From Hydrogenophaga borbori (lineage in GTDB: Bacteria; Pseudomonadota; Gammaproteobacteria; Burkholderiales; Burkholderiaceae_C): 64,000 nt of DNA. Where the stretch lies: positions 434,001 to 498,000 of the forward strand of contig NZ_QVLS01000003.1 of NCBI RefSeq assembly GCF_003417535.1, written 5' to 3'. Position numbers and translations under genes: made by a program. How positions within the stretch are numbered: the stretch's first letter is position 1; every line of letters begins with the position of its first letter. The notes under the pieces are model-generated. The model was not told the origin of the DNA. It did no database searches and saw nothing but the letters and a program-made list of their open reading frames with translations. This document shows, in pieces, positions 38,381 to 46,944 of the stretch.

Positions 38381-39666
38381 GCGTCGCTCCTTGCGGGGGT
38401 GGGTGAGGGGGTGGACTGGGAAAGGGCCTGGCGCGGCGCGCTGGCCTCGCTGGCCAGTGGCATGCCTTGTTCGATGAGGCTGGCGTGCAAGGCGGCGCCC
38501 AAGGGCAACACCTCGTCGTTGAAGTCGTAGCGGCTGTTGTGCAGGAAGCAGGCGCCCTGCCCGTTGTCGGCGCCCTGCCCCAGGCGCAGGTAGGCGCCGG
38601 GCTTGACCTGCAGCATGAAGGAGAAGTCCTCCGCGCCCATGCTCGGGTCCATGTTGCGGTCCACGTGCTCGTGGCCCACCAGCCTTTGCGCCACCTCCAT
38701 CGCGAAGCGGGCCTCGTCGCGCGTATTGATGGTGGCGGGGTAGATGCGCTCGTAGTTCAGGTGGGCCGAGGCACCCAGGCCCAAGGCCACGCCGGAGCAC
38801 ACCTCGTGCAGGCGCTTCTCGACCATGGCCTGCACCTCGGGGTTGAAGGTGCGCACGGTACCGATCAGGCGCGCCGTGCCCGGGATCACGCTGAAGGCGC
38901 CCGGGTCTCCGGCCTGCATGGAGCACAGGCTGATCACGGCGCTGTCGATCGCGCGCACGTTGCGCGAGACAATGCTCTGCACCGCCGTGATGATGTGGGC
39001 CGCCACCAGCACCGGGTCGACCGCGGCATAGGGGTGCGCGCCATGGCCGCCCTTGCCGGTGACTTCGATGGTGATGCGGTCGGCCGAGGCCATCATGGGC
39101 CCGGGGTTCACGCCCACCGTGCCTGGGCGCATTTGCGGCCAGTTGTGCATCGCGAACACCGAGTTCACGGGAAAGCGCTCGAACAGGCCGTCCTCGATCA
39201 TGGCCTTGGCGCCGGCGAAGCCTTCCTCGCCGGGCTGGAAGATGAGCACGGCCGTGCCGTCGAACTGCCGCGTCTCGGCCAGGTAGCGCGCCGCGCCCAC
39301 CAGCATGGCCGTGTGGCCGTCGTGGCCGCAGCCGTGCATCATGCCGGGCCTGCCCGACTTCCAGGCAAAGTCGTTGTGCTCGGTCATGGGCAGCGCGTCC
39401 ATGTCGGCGCGCAGGCCGATCATGCGGCCGCTGCCGGTCTGGCGACCGCGGATGACCGCCACCACGCCAGTCTTGCCGATGCCGGTGTGGACCTCGTCCA
39501 CCCCGCAGACTTTGAGCGACTCCACCACGCGCTTGGCCGTGTAGACCTCCTCGAAACCGAGTTCGGGGTGGGCATGCAGGTCGCGGCGCAGCGCCGTGAG
39601 CTCGGGGTGGAAGGCCGCGATGTGCGCGAACGCCGGCCCATGCACCTTGTAGCGGGACTTGCTCAT
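38377..39666 (-). CDS. M20-family amidohydrolase (hippurate hydrolase/aminoacylase-like)
   Basis: Metal-dependent enzyme that removes acyl or amino-acid groups, 429 residues. Metal and catalytic motifs are visible: GLRADMDALP, MHGCGHDGHTAML, FQPGEEG (catalytic Glu) and SMGAEDFSFM near the C-terminus. No signal peptide, so it is cytoplasmic. I start at ATG 39664-39666 because GGGAG lies just upstream. Encoded between permease genes of the peptide transporter, it probably acts on the imported compound. The exact substrate cannot be assigned. Confidence 0.9.
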   Translation of the reverse strand: MSKSRYKVHGPAFAHIAAFHPELTALRRDLHAHPELGFEEVYTAKRVVESLKVCGVDEVHTGIGKTGVVAVIRGRQTGSGRMIGLRADMDALPMTEHNDFAWKSGRPGMMHGCGHDGHTAMLVGAARYLAETRQFDGTAVLIFQPGEEGFAGAKAMIEDGLFERFPVNSVFAMHNWPQMRPGTVGVNPGPMMASADRITIEVTGKGGHGAHPYAAVDPVLVAAHIITAVQSIVSRNVRAIDSAVISLCSMQAGDPGAFSVIPGTARLIGTVRTFNPEVQAMVEKRLHEVCSGVALGLGASAHLNYERIYPATINTRDEARFAMEVAQRLVGHEHVDRNMDPSMGAEDFSFMLQVKPGAYLRLGQGADNGQGACFLHNSRYDFNDEVLPLGAALHASLIEQGMPLASEASAPRQALSQSTPSPTPARSDA

Positions 39667-39667
39667 G

Positions 39668-39754
39668 TCAGGTCTCCCGCCGGGCCGCCGCAAGGGAGAC
39701 CTGCGCCCCCTTGGGGGGCAGCGAATACACGAAGTGATGCGCGTGGGCGTTCAT
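39668..39754 (-). other. 28-codon junction mini-ORF inside an 87-base repeat, copy 1
   Basis: Reads MNAHAHHFVYSLPPKGAQ and ends AAARRET. It starts 2 bases after the dppB stop and ends 1 base before the amidohydrolase ATG, so it fills the junction exactly. The DNA matches 63674-63760 at 74 of 87 bases without gaps. It contains a C6-AA-G5 palindrome. Only 1 of the 13 differences between the copies is at a third codon position, which argues against selection on the peptide and for a nucleotide-level element. Confidence 0.55.
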
Positions 39755-39756
39755 GA

Positions 39757-40737
39757 TCAATGCCCTCCGGCCTTCTCCACGCGCAGGCGCGGATCGACCA
39801 CAAAGTACAACAGATCGACGATGAGGTTGATCACCACGAAGATCAGCGCGATCAGGCACAGGTAGGCGGCCATCACGGGGATATCGGCGAAGGTCACGGC
39901 CTGGATGAACAGCAGGCCCATGCCCGGCCACTGGAACACCGTCTCGGTGATGATGGCGAAGGCGATGAGGCCGCCGAGCTGCAGACCGGTGATGGTCATC
40001 ACCGGCACCAGCGTGTTCTTCAGCGCGTGGCCGAAATGCACCGCGCGATTGGTGAGCCCGCGGGCGCGCGCGAACTTGATGTAATCGGTGCGCAGCACCT
40101 CCAGCATCTCGGCGCGCACCAGCCGCATGATCAGGGTGAGCTGGAAGATGGCCAGCGTGATCGCGGGCAGCGTGATGTGGATCCATCCCTTGGTCGTCAG
40201 CAGGCCGGTGCTCCACCAGCCCAGCGCGACCACGTCGCCGCGGCCGAAGCTGGGAAACCAGCCCAGGTGCACCGCGAACACGAGGATCAGCAGGATGCCG
40301 ATCAGGAAGGTGGGCAGCGACACCCCGAGCAGCGAGATCGTCATGAAGACCTGGCTGAGGAAAGTGCCGCGCTTGAGCGCCGCATACACGCCCATGGGAA
40401 TGCCCACCAGCAGCGCGAGCACCGCCGCCACCATGGACAGCTCCAGCGTGGCCGGGAAACGCTCGGCGATGAGGCGCGACACCTTGGCGCCCTGGCGCAG
40501 GCTCAGGCCGAACTCGCCCTGCGCGGCGTTGACCAGGAAGTGCCAGAACTGAACGAAGAAGGGCTGGTCCAGGCCCAGATCGGCGCGCAGGGTGCGCACC
40601 TGCTCCGGCGTGGCGTCCTGACCGAGCAGGAAGACCACCGGGTCTCCGACGTACTGGAACAGCATGAATGCGATCAGCGCCACGCTGACCATGACGATCA
40701 CCGCCTGGGCGAGCCGTCGGAGGATGAATGCGAACAT
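39757..40737 (-). CDS. dppB: peptide ABC transporter permease, DppB type
   Basis: Membrane subunit, 326 residues, with about six helices and the EAA loop (YIKFARARGLTNRAVHFGHALKN). The N-terminus MFAFILRRLAQAVIVMVSVALIAFMLF is the typical first helix. It lies downstream of the first binding-protein gene and a hairpin, but is separated from dppC by the amidohydrolase and second binding protein, an unusual order. Confidence 0.94.
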   Translation of the reverse strand: MFAFILRRLAQAVIVMVSVALIAFMLFQYVGDPVVFLLGQDATPEQVRTLRADLGLDQPFFVQFWHFLVNAAQGEFGLSLRQGAKVSRLIAERFPATLELSMVAAVLALLVGIPMGVYAALKRGTFLSQVFMTISLLGVSLPTFLIGILLILVFAVHLGWFPSFGRGDVVALGWWSTGLLTTKGWIHITLPAITLAIFQLTLIMRLVRAEMLEVLRTDYIKFARARGLTNRAVHFGHALKNTLVPVMTITGLQLGGLIAFAIITETVFQWPGMGLLFIQAVTFADIPVMAAYLCLIALIFVVINLIVDLLYFVVDPRLRVEKAGGH

Positions 40738-40747
40738 CGATGAAAAA

Positions 40748-40784
40748 GCAAGAGAGGGTCGCGCCCGGAAGGAGGCGACCCTCT
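40748..40784 (-). terminator. hairpin after the first binding-protein gene
   Basis: On the minus strand AGAGGGTCGC pairs with GCGACCCTCT (10 base pairs, 12-base loop), followed after four bases by a T5 run. It lies between the binding-protein gene and dppB, the place where many importer operons have a partial terminator or mRNA-stabilising stem that makes the binding protein more abundant than the membrane parts. Confidence 0.65.
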
Positions 40785-40800
40785 TTGGTCAATACCCGAT

Positions 40801-42390
40801 TCAGTTTACCGTGATGAGCCGCCAATCCAGGCGGTTGTCGGCGCGGTGAACCACGTTGATGCTCTTCTTCATCGCCCAGGGAATGACCTGGTTGTGCAGC
40901 GGCAGGTGCGACACGTCGGCGTTCGACAGCTCCAGCGCCTCGGTCAGCAGGCGGTTGCGGATCAGCAGGTCGGTCTCCGTCTTGGCGCGATCGATGATCT
41001 GGTCCATCTTGGGGTTGCTGTAGCGGCCCACGTTGTAGTTGCCGTCACCGCCCTGGCCCACGCTGCGCACCAGCGACTGCAGGCTGTACATCGCGTCGAA
41101 GGTGGGCACGCCCCAGCCCAGCATGTAGATGCTGGCCTCGTAACGCTGAATCATCGGGAAGTAGGTGGCCAGCGGCAGCGTGCGCAGCTTGGCCTTGACG
41201 CCGATGCGCGCCCACATGGCCGTCACGGCCTGGCAGATCGCCTCGTCGTTGATGTAGCGGTTGTTCGGGCAGGCGAAGTCGACCTCGAAACCGTCCTTGT
41301 AGCCGGCGTCGGCGAGCAGCTTCTGCGCGGCGGCCACGTCGAACGGGTAGCGCTGGTGCACACCCTCCGTCCAGCCCGTCACCTGCGGCGCGATGAGCGC
41401 CCCCGTGGGCTGGCCCAGGCCACGCAGCGTGACGCGCGCGATCGCGTTCATGTCGATGGCCTGGTACAGCGCCTTGCGCACACGCACGTCCTTCAGCGGG
41501 TTCTTGCCCTTGACGTTGCTGCCCACGAGCTCGTCGCGGTGCTGGTCCATGCCGAAGAAGATGGTGCGGTTCTCAACCCCGTCCATGACCTTGAGGTTGC
41601 CGTCCTGGCGCAGGCGCGGCAGGTCCTGCGGGCTCGGATCCAGCACGAAATCCACCTCGCCCGAGAGCAGCGCGGCCATGCGCGTGGCCGTGGCCTTCAC
41701 CGGCGTGTAGACGATCTCGGTGACGTTGGTCTCGGCGCCCTTGCCCCACCAGTTGGGGTTGCGCGTGAGCACCATCTTCTGATCGGGCGCCCACTCCTTG
41801 AGAACGAAGGGCCCCGTGCCCATGGCGTTGCGGTGGGCGAAGTTCTCGTCCTGGGTCTTGATGTCCTTGGGCGCGGTGGAGTTGTTCTTCTCCGCCCAGG
41901 CCTTGCTCATCATGCGCAGCTCGGTGAGCTGGTTCACCAGCACCGGGTTGGGGCCCTTGGTGAAGATGTCGATGGTGTTGTTGTTGACCTTGACGATGCG
42001 GTCGATGCCCTGGATATAGGGCGTGAAGTTCGAGGTCGGCGCCATTGCGCGCTGCAGCGAGAACACCGCGTCGTCGGCGGTGAAGTCGGACCCGTCGTGG
42101 AATTTCACGCCGGTGCGCAGCGTCAGCCGCAGCTGAGTGGGCGAGACCTGGTTCCAGCCAGTGGCCAGCAGCGGCTCGGGCTTGAAGGTGCGGCTGTTGT
42201 AGTACACCAACGACTCATAGACCGAGGCATGGATGCCGTTGGCCAGTGCGTTGTTCTGGGAATGGATGTCCCAGGTCGGGATGTCGCTGGCACTCGTCCA
42301 CTTGAAGGTCTTCGCTTGAAGACCACCGGTCGTGACAGCCAAGGCTGCCCCCAGCACGACCGCCTGCATGGGCACGGAGAACGATTTCAT
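40801..42390 (-). CDS. peptide ABC transporter substrate-binding protein (first)
   Basis: Family-5 periplasmic binding protein, 529 residues. It has a signal peptide (VPMQAVVLGAALAVTTGGLQA, cleaved near residue 26), VYESLVYYNSRTFKPEPLLATGW, GVKFHDGSDFTADDA and MGTGPFVLKEW. I choose ATG 42388-42390, preceded by AGGTG at good spacing; a GTG three codons upstream is the alternative. First gene of the operon. Upstream lie a perfect inverted repeat (42462-42478) and an AT-rich promoter zone. Confidence 0.93.
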   Translation of the reverse strand: MKSFSVPMQAVVLGAALAVTTGGLQAKTFKWTSASDIPTWDIHSQNNALANGIHASVYESLVYYNSRTFKPEPLLATGWNQVSPTQLRLTLRTGVKFHDGSDFTADDAVFSLQRAMAPTSNFTPYIQGIDRIVKVNNNTIDIFTKGPNPVLVNQLTELRMMSKAWAEKNNSTAPKDIKTQDENFAHRNAMGTGPFVLKEWAPDQKMVLTRNPNWWGKGAETNVTEIVYTPVKATATRMAALLSGEVDFVLDPSPQDLPRLRQDGNLKVMDGVENRTIFFGMDQHRDELVGSNVKGKNPLKDVRVRKALYQAIDMNAIARVTLRGLGQPTGALIAPQVTGWTEGVHQRYPFDVAAAQKLLADAGYKDGFEVDFACPNNRYINDEAICQAVTAMWARIGVKAKLRTLPLATYFPMIQRYEASIYMLGWGVPTFDAMYSLQSLVRSVGQGGDGNYNVGRYSNPKMDQIIDRAKTETDLLIRNRLLTEALELSNADVSHLPLHNQVIPWAMKKSINVVHRADNRLDWRLITVN

Positions 42391-42461
42391 CGTTGACACC
42401 TGAATTAAATGAAGGTGCCGGGACTATGCAACAAGCGTTCCCGCACCAGCGACGGGACTTA

Positions 42462-42478
42462 CCCGTACCGGGTACGGG
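42462..42478. promoter_or_regulatory. perfect 7-3-7 inverted repeat upstream of the peptide transporter operon
   Basis: CCCGTAC, CGG, GTACGGG lies 72 bases before the first binding-protein start, inside the divergent region shared with the ComEA-like gene (42391-42654). Its size and position suit a dimeric repressor or activator, but no regulator gene is nearby. The rest of the region is AT-rich around 42563-42600 (with the palindrome TATAGCTATA), a likely promoter zone for one or both genes. Confidence 0.35.
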
Positions 42479-42654
42479 CACCCGAATCGGCATCGCGCGG
42501 CCCCCAGCGCCTCGACCGGAACAGGCCATTTCCGGACACCACTCGAAGCTTGATGCCTCCATCATTTCAAATAATTCTTTATAGCTATATTTGCCCTGCC
42601 TATTGGCCATGTCTTTAGGCATTTCAACCCTCAAAACCATCAGGAAGGTCCCCC

Positions 42655-42957
42655 ATGAAGAAACTCCTCGTCGCCGCCTTGCTCGCCCTGAGCGCCGCCG
42701 CCAGCTTCGCCGCCGTCGACGTCAACAAGGCCTCGCAAGCCGACCTCGACAGCATCAAAGGCATTGGCCCCAGCACCACGGGCAAGATCCTTGAACAACG
42801 CAAGGCCGCCCCCTTCAAGAACTGGAACGACTTCATCGCGCGCGTCCCCGGCATCGGAGACAAACGCGCCGCGAAGCTGTCGCACCAAGGCCTGACGGTC
42901 AATGGCGAGGCCTTCAAAGCGACCAGTGCGCCAGCGGGCGCCAAGCCCAAGCAGTGA
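42655..42957 (+). CDS. ComEA-like helix-hairpin-helix DNA-binding protein
   Basis: Exported small DNA-binding protein, 100 residues. A signal peptide (MKKLLVAALLALSAAASFA) is followed by VDVNKASQADLDSIKGIGPSTTGKIL and a second hairpin (ARVPGIGDKRAAKL), the paired HhH motifs of ComEA proteins that pull DNA across the periplasm during competence. It is shorter than classic ComEA, with no membrane-anchoring linker. AGGAAGG precedes the ATG. The type IV pilus genes at the start of the window would be its functional partners, if the host is competent. Confidence 0.85.
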   Translation: MKKLLVAALLALSAAASFAAVDVNKASQADLDSIKGIGPSTTGKILEQRKAAPFKNWNDFIARVPGIGDKRAAKLSHQGLTVNGEAFKATSAPAGAKPKQ

Positions 42958-42977
42958 GCGCCGTCCGCTCACCCGGC

Positions 42978-43014
42978 CAAAAAAAAACCGCCCGGCATGC
43001 CGGGCGGTTTTTTG
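42978..43014. terminator. bidirectional terminator between comEA-like gene and porin 1
   Basis: AAAAAAACCGCCCGGC pairs with GCCGGGCGGTTTTTT over AT, with A- and T-tracts on both sides. It serves the ComEA-like gene on the plus strand and the converging porin on the minus strand. Confidence 0.92.
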
Positions 43015-43037
43015 CTTGAGCGAAGCGCTTCTGAAGA

Positions 43038-44084
43038 TCAGAAGTTGTGCTGGATGCCCACGCCGAACAGGGTGTTCTTGACTTCCGCGCCGGTACCGAT
43101 GATTTCGGCTTTGGTGCGGTTGAAGGCAGCGTACGTGAAGGTGCGCTTGGACAGCGCGTACTTGGCGCCGATGCTGAAGCCGGTGGTCTTGCTCAGATCC
43201 GTACCGCCAGACTCCAGCTTGGAACGGGCCACGCCAACACCGATGTCGAAGCCGGCGCCCAGGGGCACGTCCACGCCGATGTTGAACTCGTTGGCCTTCA
43301 CGTCAGCAAAGCCGTCCGGCTGCACTTTGGCCTGGTTCACGCCACCGACCAGCTTCACGACGCCGAAGTCGTAGGAGCCGTTCAGCAGGTTGTAGGTGGT
43401 CTTGCCGGTGGCGGCCAGGCCGGTCAGGATACCGGTGCTGTCGATGCCGTTCAGGCCTTCGACTTTCTGGCTCTGGTGAGCGAAGCCAGCCACGATCGGG
43501 CCGTTGGCGTAGTTCAGGCTGAACGACACCAGGTTGCTGGCCTTGTTGTTCGGCGAGCTGGCGCGGTCTTCACCCAGCGAGTAGGCGAAAGCACCCGAGA
43601 AACCGCCGAAGTTGGGCGAGTTGTAGCGGATGGTGTTGTTCGGGTTGTCTTCGTAGCCGAGCCAGGTGGTCCACGACGACGCGAAGTTCGCGTTGAAGGT
43701 GTCGTTGGCCATCGAGCGGGTGTCGTCGTACGGCGTCCAGGGCTTGCCCAGCTGGATTTCACCGAAGCCACCCGACAGACCGACCCAGGATTGGCGGTTG
43801 AAGCTCAGGCCACCGGCGGTGCCGTTGTCCATGGCCAGCGCGCCTTCCAGGTTGAAGTTGGCCTTCAGACCACCACCCAGATCCTCGGAGCCCTTGAAGC
43901 CCAGGCGGCTGGTGTTGAAGCCACCGCTTTCCAGCACGGTCTCGCTGGCGGAGCCGACACCGGTGATGTCCGTCTTGACACGGCCCACCCACACATCGGC
44001 CATACCGTAAAGCGACACGCTCGACTGAGCCATCGCGGCGCCGCAGGTGCCCAGAACGGCAAGAGCGATCAGACTTTTCTTCAT
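43038..44084 (-). CDS. trimeric outer-membrane porin 1 (Omp32-like)
   Basis: General diffusion porin, 348 residues, of the 16-stranded betaproteobacterial type. Signal peptide MKKSLIALAVLGTCGAAMA, then the SSVSLYGMADVWVG first strand, the SRLGFKGSEDLGGGLKANFNLE block, RQSWVGLSGGFGEIQLGKPWTP and a terminal Phe (GIQHNF), the signal for the BAM machine. Its 5' region (44085-44280) is long and AT-richer, with an inverted repeat at 44122-44139. Confidence 0.95.
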   Translation of the reverse strand: MKKSLIALAVLGTCGAAMAQSSVSLYGMADVWVGRVKTDITGVGSASETVLESGGFNTSRLGFKGSEDLGGGLKANFNLEGALAMDNGTAGGLSFNRQSWVGLSGGFGEIQLGKPWTPYDDTRSMANDTFNANFASSWTTWLGYEDNPNNTIRYNSPNFGGFSGAFAYSLGEDRASSPNNKASNLVSFSLNYANGPIVAGFAHQSQKVEGLNGIDSTGILTGLAATGKTTYNLLNGSYDFGVVKLVGGVNQAKVQPDGFADVKANEFNIGVDVPLGAGFDIGVGVARSKLESGGTDLSKTTGFSIGAKYALSKRTFTYAAFNRTKAEIIGTGAEVKNTLFGVGIQHNF

Positions 44085-44121
44085 GGGGAGATTCCTTTTC
44101 CTTTGGAACGGTTTGGGAAAC

Positions 44122-44139
44122 GTTTCACACGACTGAAAC
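44122..44139. promoter_or_regulatory. 6-6-6 inverted repeat upstream of porin 1
   Basis: GTTTCA, CACGAC, TGAAAC ends 38 bases before the porin start codon. It may be an operator or a hairpin in the mRNA leader. A second short palindrome, CCCCTAGGGG, lies further upstream near 44181-44190. Neither matches a regulator site I can name. Confidence 0.3.
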
Positions 44140-44285
44140 TGCAGTGATGGTACCCATCGACATGCACGTTACGGGTTTGCCCCTAGGGGTTTTACACAAG
44201 ACAGGGGAAAAACGTGGCAATGAAGCAACAACGTCATCCCACTTTCTTAAACCTCTTAAGCAAATAGCAGGCCAATTCCCCTAAG

Positions 44286-44318
44286 CAAAAAAAAGCCACC
44301 GCCGAGGCGGTGGCTTTT
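44286..44318 (-). terminator. terminator of porin 2
   Basis: AAAAGCCACCGCC and GGCGGTGGCTTTT arms pair around a 2-3 base loop. On the minus strand the stem is followed by eight T, so it ends the porin 2 transcript before the promoter of porin 1. Confidence 0.9.
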
Positions 44319-44353
44319 GGCTTCAGACGCCAGCGGGCCAAGCCCGCAGGACA

Positions 44354-45352
44354 TCAGAAGGAGTGGCGGATGCCCAGCTCGAAGCCGGTGCGCTTGTACT
44401 CAGGACCAGCCAGCAGACCGGCGTCGGCGCTGATGCGGGCGAAGTTGCCGTACAGGGCGGTGCGCTTGCTCAGGCCGTACTCGTAACCGACAGCGACCTG
44501 GTTGCCATCAACCGAGATGCCGGGAACTTCCACTTCGGTACGGGTGTACGAAGCCTTGATCAGGCCAGGGCCCACGGGGGCGGTCAGGCCCACCATCAGG
44601 TTGTTCACCTTCAGGTCGACGGTCTTTTCCTTCGACGTGGTGTAGTTGAACATCGGCTTGATGAAGCCGAAGTCATACGAAGCACCCACGTTGGTGCGGC
44701 GCGAATCGGCGGCGCCCACGTTGCCTTCCGAAGCGGTGGCGAAGCCAACCGACAGCGGGCCGTTGGCGTACGTCAGGCGCAGGCCTTGGTAGTCGCTGGC
44801 GCTGGTGCCGGTGGTCACTTCCTTGAAGCCATAGCTGAGCTGGGCCTGGAAGCCGCCCATGTTCGGCGTGAAGTACGAAACCATGTTGTTCGAACGCACG
44901 GTCGTCGCCTGGAAGACACCAGCGTTGGGCGAATACATGTTCACCGAGCTGCCCAGACCGTTGGTGCCGAACGGGTCGTACACGGTGTGGTTCCAGAAGG
45001 TCGGCACATAGTCACGGCCCAGGCGGACTTCACCGAAGCCACCCGACAGGCTCACGGTGCTGCGGCGCTGGAATTGCAGGCCAGCGGGCGTGCCGGTGTC
45101 GGGGTTCAGGGCGCCTTCCAGCCAGAAGCTGGCGCTCATGCCACCGCCGAGGTCCTCGACACCGCGGAAGCCCAGGCGGCTCGAAGCGGTACCGTCTTGA
45201 CCCATTTCGCTCAGCGAGGTTTTGACGCCGCCGATTTTGGTCGAGGTGTGGCGGACGTTCACGTCCATGATGCCGAACAGGGTCACCGACGACTGGGCCA
45301 GTGCTGCGCTGGAGGCTGCGACGGCAGCCAGAGCGATCAGGGTCTTTTTCAT
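44354..45352 (-). CDS. trimeric outer-membrane porin 2 (Omp32-like)
   Basis: 332-residue porin paralogous to porin 1. Signal peptide [19 protein letters not shown], then [59 protein letters not shown] and the terminal ELGIRHSF. I start at ATG 45350-45352; the longer upstream frame has no signal-peptide logic. Separate terminators indicate that the two porins are transcribed independently, allowing different regulation. Confidence 0.95.
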   Translation of the reverse strand: MKKTLIALAAVAASSAALAQSSVTLFGIMDVNVRHTSTKIGGVKTSLSEMGQDGTASSRLGFRGVEDLGGGMSASFWLEGALNPDTGTPAGLQFQRRSTVSLSGGFGEVRLGRDYVPTFWNHTVYDPFGTNGLGSSVNMYSPNAGVFQATTVRSNNMVSYFTPNMGGFQAQLSYGFKEVTTGTSASDYQGLRLTYANGPLSVGFATASEGNVGAADSRRTNVGASYDFGFIKPMFNYTTSKEKTVDLKVNNLMVGLTAPVGPGLIKASYTRTEVEVPGISVDGNQVAVGYEYGLSKRTALYGNFARISADAGLLAGPEYKRTGFELGIRHSF

Positions 45353-45597
45353 CGAGGAATTCTCCAAGGTTTGGGTTAAGAGGCCGGAAGTCTTTGCCCC
45401 CGAGCCGACCTCCATTGAGGAAGCTGCGGGCATTGCATCAGAAACAGCTGGTCACCGCCATGTTTGCCGACCTCGATCCGCCCCAGGGTGGTGCCGATGT
45501 TGCAGCCTTGCCACGATTCCGAGGGGTAACCCTTAGACGGATGGCGGGGCGCCATACTCCCCACACCAGTCCACTGCCGATTCAACGTGAGAGTTTC

Positions 45598-46260
45598 ATG
45601 AGTACTTTCAGCGATGCCCTGGTGGTTGCCGCCGATTCGGCCCTGCGCACCCTGTTCGCCGTCCCGCGGGCCAGCCAGCCCTGCCCCACCGTGCCCGAGC
45701 GGCACGACGATGGTGCGCTGAGCACCGAGGACCGGCGCCTCGCCGGTGCCCTGATGCGGGTCAACCATGTGGGGGAGGTGTGCGCCCAGGCGCTGTACAC
45801 CGCGCAAGCCTTCGCCGCGCGCTGGCCCGGACCGGGTGGCAGGGCGTCGAACGAGGCCCTGGCCCAGCAGCTGGAAGAGGCCGGCCGCGAGGAAACCGAC
45901 CACCTGGCCTGGACCAAGGCCCGCCTCGACGAGCTGGGCAGCCGGCCATCGCGGCTCAACCCGTTCTGGTACGCCGGCGCCTTCGGGCTCGGCCTGCTCG
46001 CGGGCCGCCTGGGGCAAGGCCCCAGCCTGGGTTTCGTGGTGGAAACCGAGCGCCAGGTGGAAGCCCACTTGGCCAGCCACCTGGACCGCCTGCCGGCCGA
46101 GGACCACGCCTCCCGGGCGATCGTGGCGCAGATGAAACTGGACGAGGCCCGGCACGCTCGCCAGGCCCAGCAAGCCGGAGCCGCCGAGTTGCCGGCGCCC
46201 GTGAAGGGGATGATGCGGATGGCGGCCAAGGTCATGACGACCGTGGCGCACCGGATCTGA
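45598..46260 (+). CDS. coq7: demethoxyubiquinone hydroxylase Coq7
   Basis: Di-iron monooxygenase for the penultimate hydroxylation in ubiquinone synthesis, 220 residues. The carboxylate-bridged ligands are visible as E in [14 protein letters not shown]-x-x-H in [11 protein letters not shown] in [12 protein letters not shown] and E-x-x-H in [11 protein letters not shown] hydrophobic helix [11 protein letters not shown] may dip into the membrane. The ATG at 45598 is preceded by a weak GAGAG. It ends 23 bases from the converging OsmC-like gene. Confidence 0.94.
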   Translation: MSTFSDALVVAADSALRTLFAVPRASQPCPTVPERHDDGALSTEDRRLAGALMRVNHVGEVCAQALYTAQAFAARWPGPGGRASNEALAQQLEEAGREETDHLAWTKARLDELGSRPSRLNPFWYAGAFGLGLLAGRLGQGPSLGFVVETERQVEAHLASHLDRLPAEDHASRAIVAQMKLDEARHARQAQQAGAAELPAPVKGMMRMAAKVMTTVAHRI

Positions 46261-46283
46261 GGCCCCCCGAAAGGGGCGCAGGC

Positions 46284-46733
46284 TCAGGCGTCGACCAGAT
46301 CGAAGCTGGTGGTGATTTCCGCCGTCTTGGCCAGCATGATGCTGGCCGAGCAGTACTTCTCGTGGCTCATGGCGATGGCGCGCTCCACCGCGCTGGCGGG
46401 CACGCCCTTGCCCGTGACGGTGAAGTGCATGTGGATCTTGGTGAACACCTTGGGGTCGACCGGCGCACGCTCGCTGGTGAGCTTGACCGAGCAGCCGCGC
46501 ACATCGTGGCGGCCGCGCTTGAGGATCAGCACGACGTCGTAGGCCGTGCAGCCGCCGGTCCCCGCCAGCACCGTCTCCATGGGACGGGGCGCGAGATTGG
46601 CGCCGCCGTTCTCGGGCTTGTTGGCGTCGGGGGCACCGTCCATGGCGAGCACGTGGCCGCTGCCGGTTTCGGCAACGAAGCCCATGGCCGATCGGGTGCC
46701 GCTGGCGCCAGTCCAGGTGACGGTGCATTCCAT
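46284..46733 (-). CDS. OsmC-family protein (YhfA type)
   Basis: 149-residue OsmC/Ohr-fold protein. It has the PMETVLAGTGGCTAYDVVLILKR segment with the conserved central cysteine, and a second cysteine in SHEKYCSASIMLAK, the pair used as a peroxidatic site in family members. Its YhfA-like length suggests a general redox role rather than an organic hydroperoxide reductase, but substrate is not known. I start at ATG 46731-46733 with GGAG at -11; the longer frame is unlikely. Confidence 0.88.
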   Translation of the reverse strand: MECTVTWTGASGTRSAMGFVAETGSGHVLAMDGAPDANKPENGGANLAPRPMETVLAGTGGCTAYDVVLILKRGRHDVRGCSVKLTSERAPVDPKVFTKIHMHFTVTGKGVPASAVERAIAMSHEKYCSASIMLAKTAEITTSFDLVDA

Positions 46734-46809
46734 GAGAAGGTTCTCCGTGACAAAGCCCGCATTTTCTAAGGGCCTTGCTCTAAAAATGAGGGCAACTTGA
46801 GTCGGGTTG

Positions 46810-46837
46810 TTGCAACGCAGCAATCCGGCGATATACT
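46810..46837 (+). promoter_or_regulatory. promoter of an orphan transcription unit upstream of ilvA
   Basis: TTGCAA (46810-46815) and TATACT (46832-46837) lie 16 bases apart on the plus strand, one of the best promoter pairs in the window. Transcription would start near 46844, with no open coding region of convincing start and Shine-Dalgarno before the terminator at 46887-46922. Confidence 0.55.
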
Positions 46838-46843
46838 TGCGTC

Positions 46844-46922
46844 ATTGTATTTTCGGTTGTCTCCTCTACCCTCCACGGGTGGATTCAAACCCGGACCAGC
46901 AACGTTGGTCCGGGTTTTTTTT
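46844..46922 (+). ncRNA. candidate small RNA or ilvA transcription attenuator
   Basis: About 79 bases run from the predicted start to the end of a strong terminator. The 5' part is unstructured and pyrimidine-rich (TCTCCTCTACCCTCC, an anti-Shine-Dalgarno-like stretch), then a small ACCC/GGGT hairpin and the terminator. The upstream plus-strand gene (coq7) is far away and the gene between is on the other strand, so this terminator belongs to no protein gene. Either it is a free small RNA, or it controls read-through into ilvA, 22 bases downstream. Confidence 0.5.
46887..46922 (+). terminator. strong rho-independent terminator upstream of ilvA
   Basis: AAACCCGGACCA pairs with TGGTCCGGGTTT (12 base pairs counting the A/T pairs), followed by more T for a run of eight. 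It ends 22 bases before ilvA. Confidence 0.92.
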
Positions 46923-46944
46923 CGCCCGCTGATAATGCTCGGTG

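Noticed and set aside
46842..46941. Possible leader peptide rich in Val and Ile (VIVFSVV) before ilvA
   Set aside because: The frame has no ATG, GTG or TTG start and no Shine-Dalgarno at a sensible distance, so a classical ilv leader peptide is not supported.
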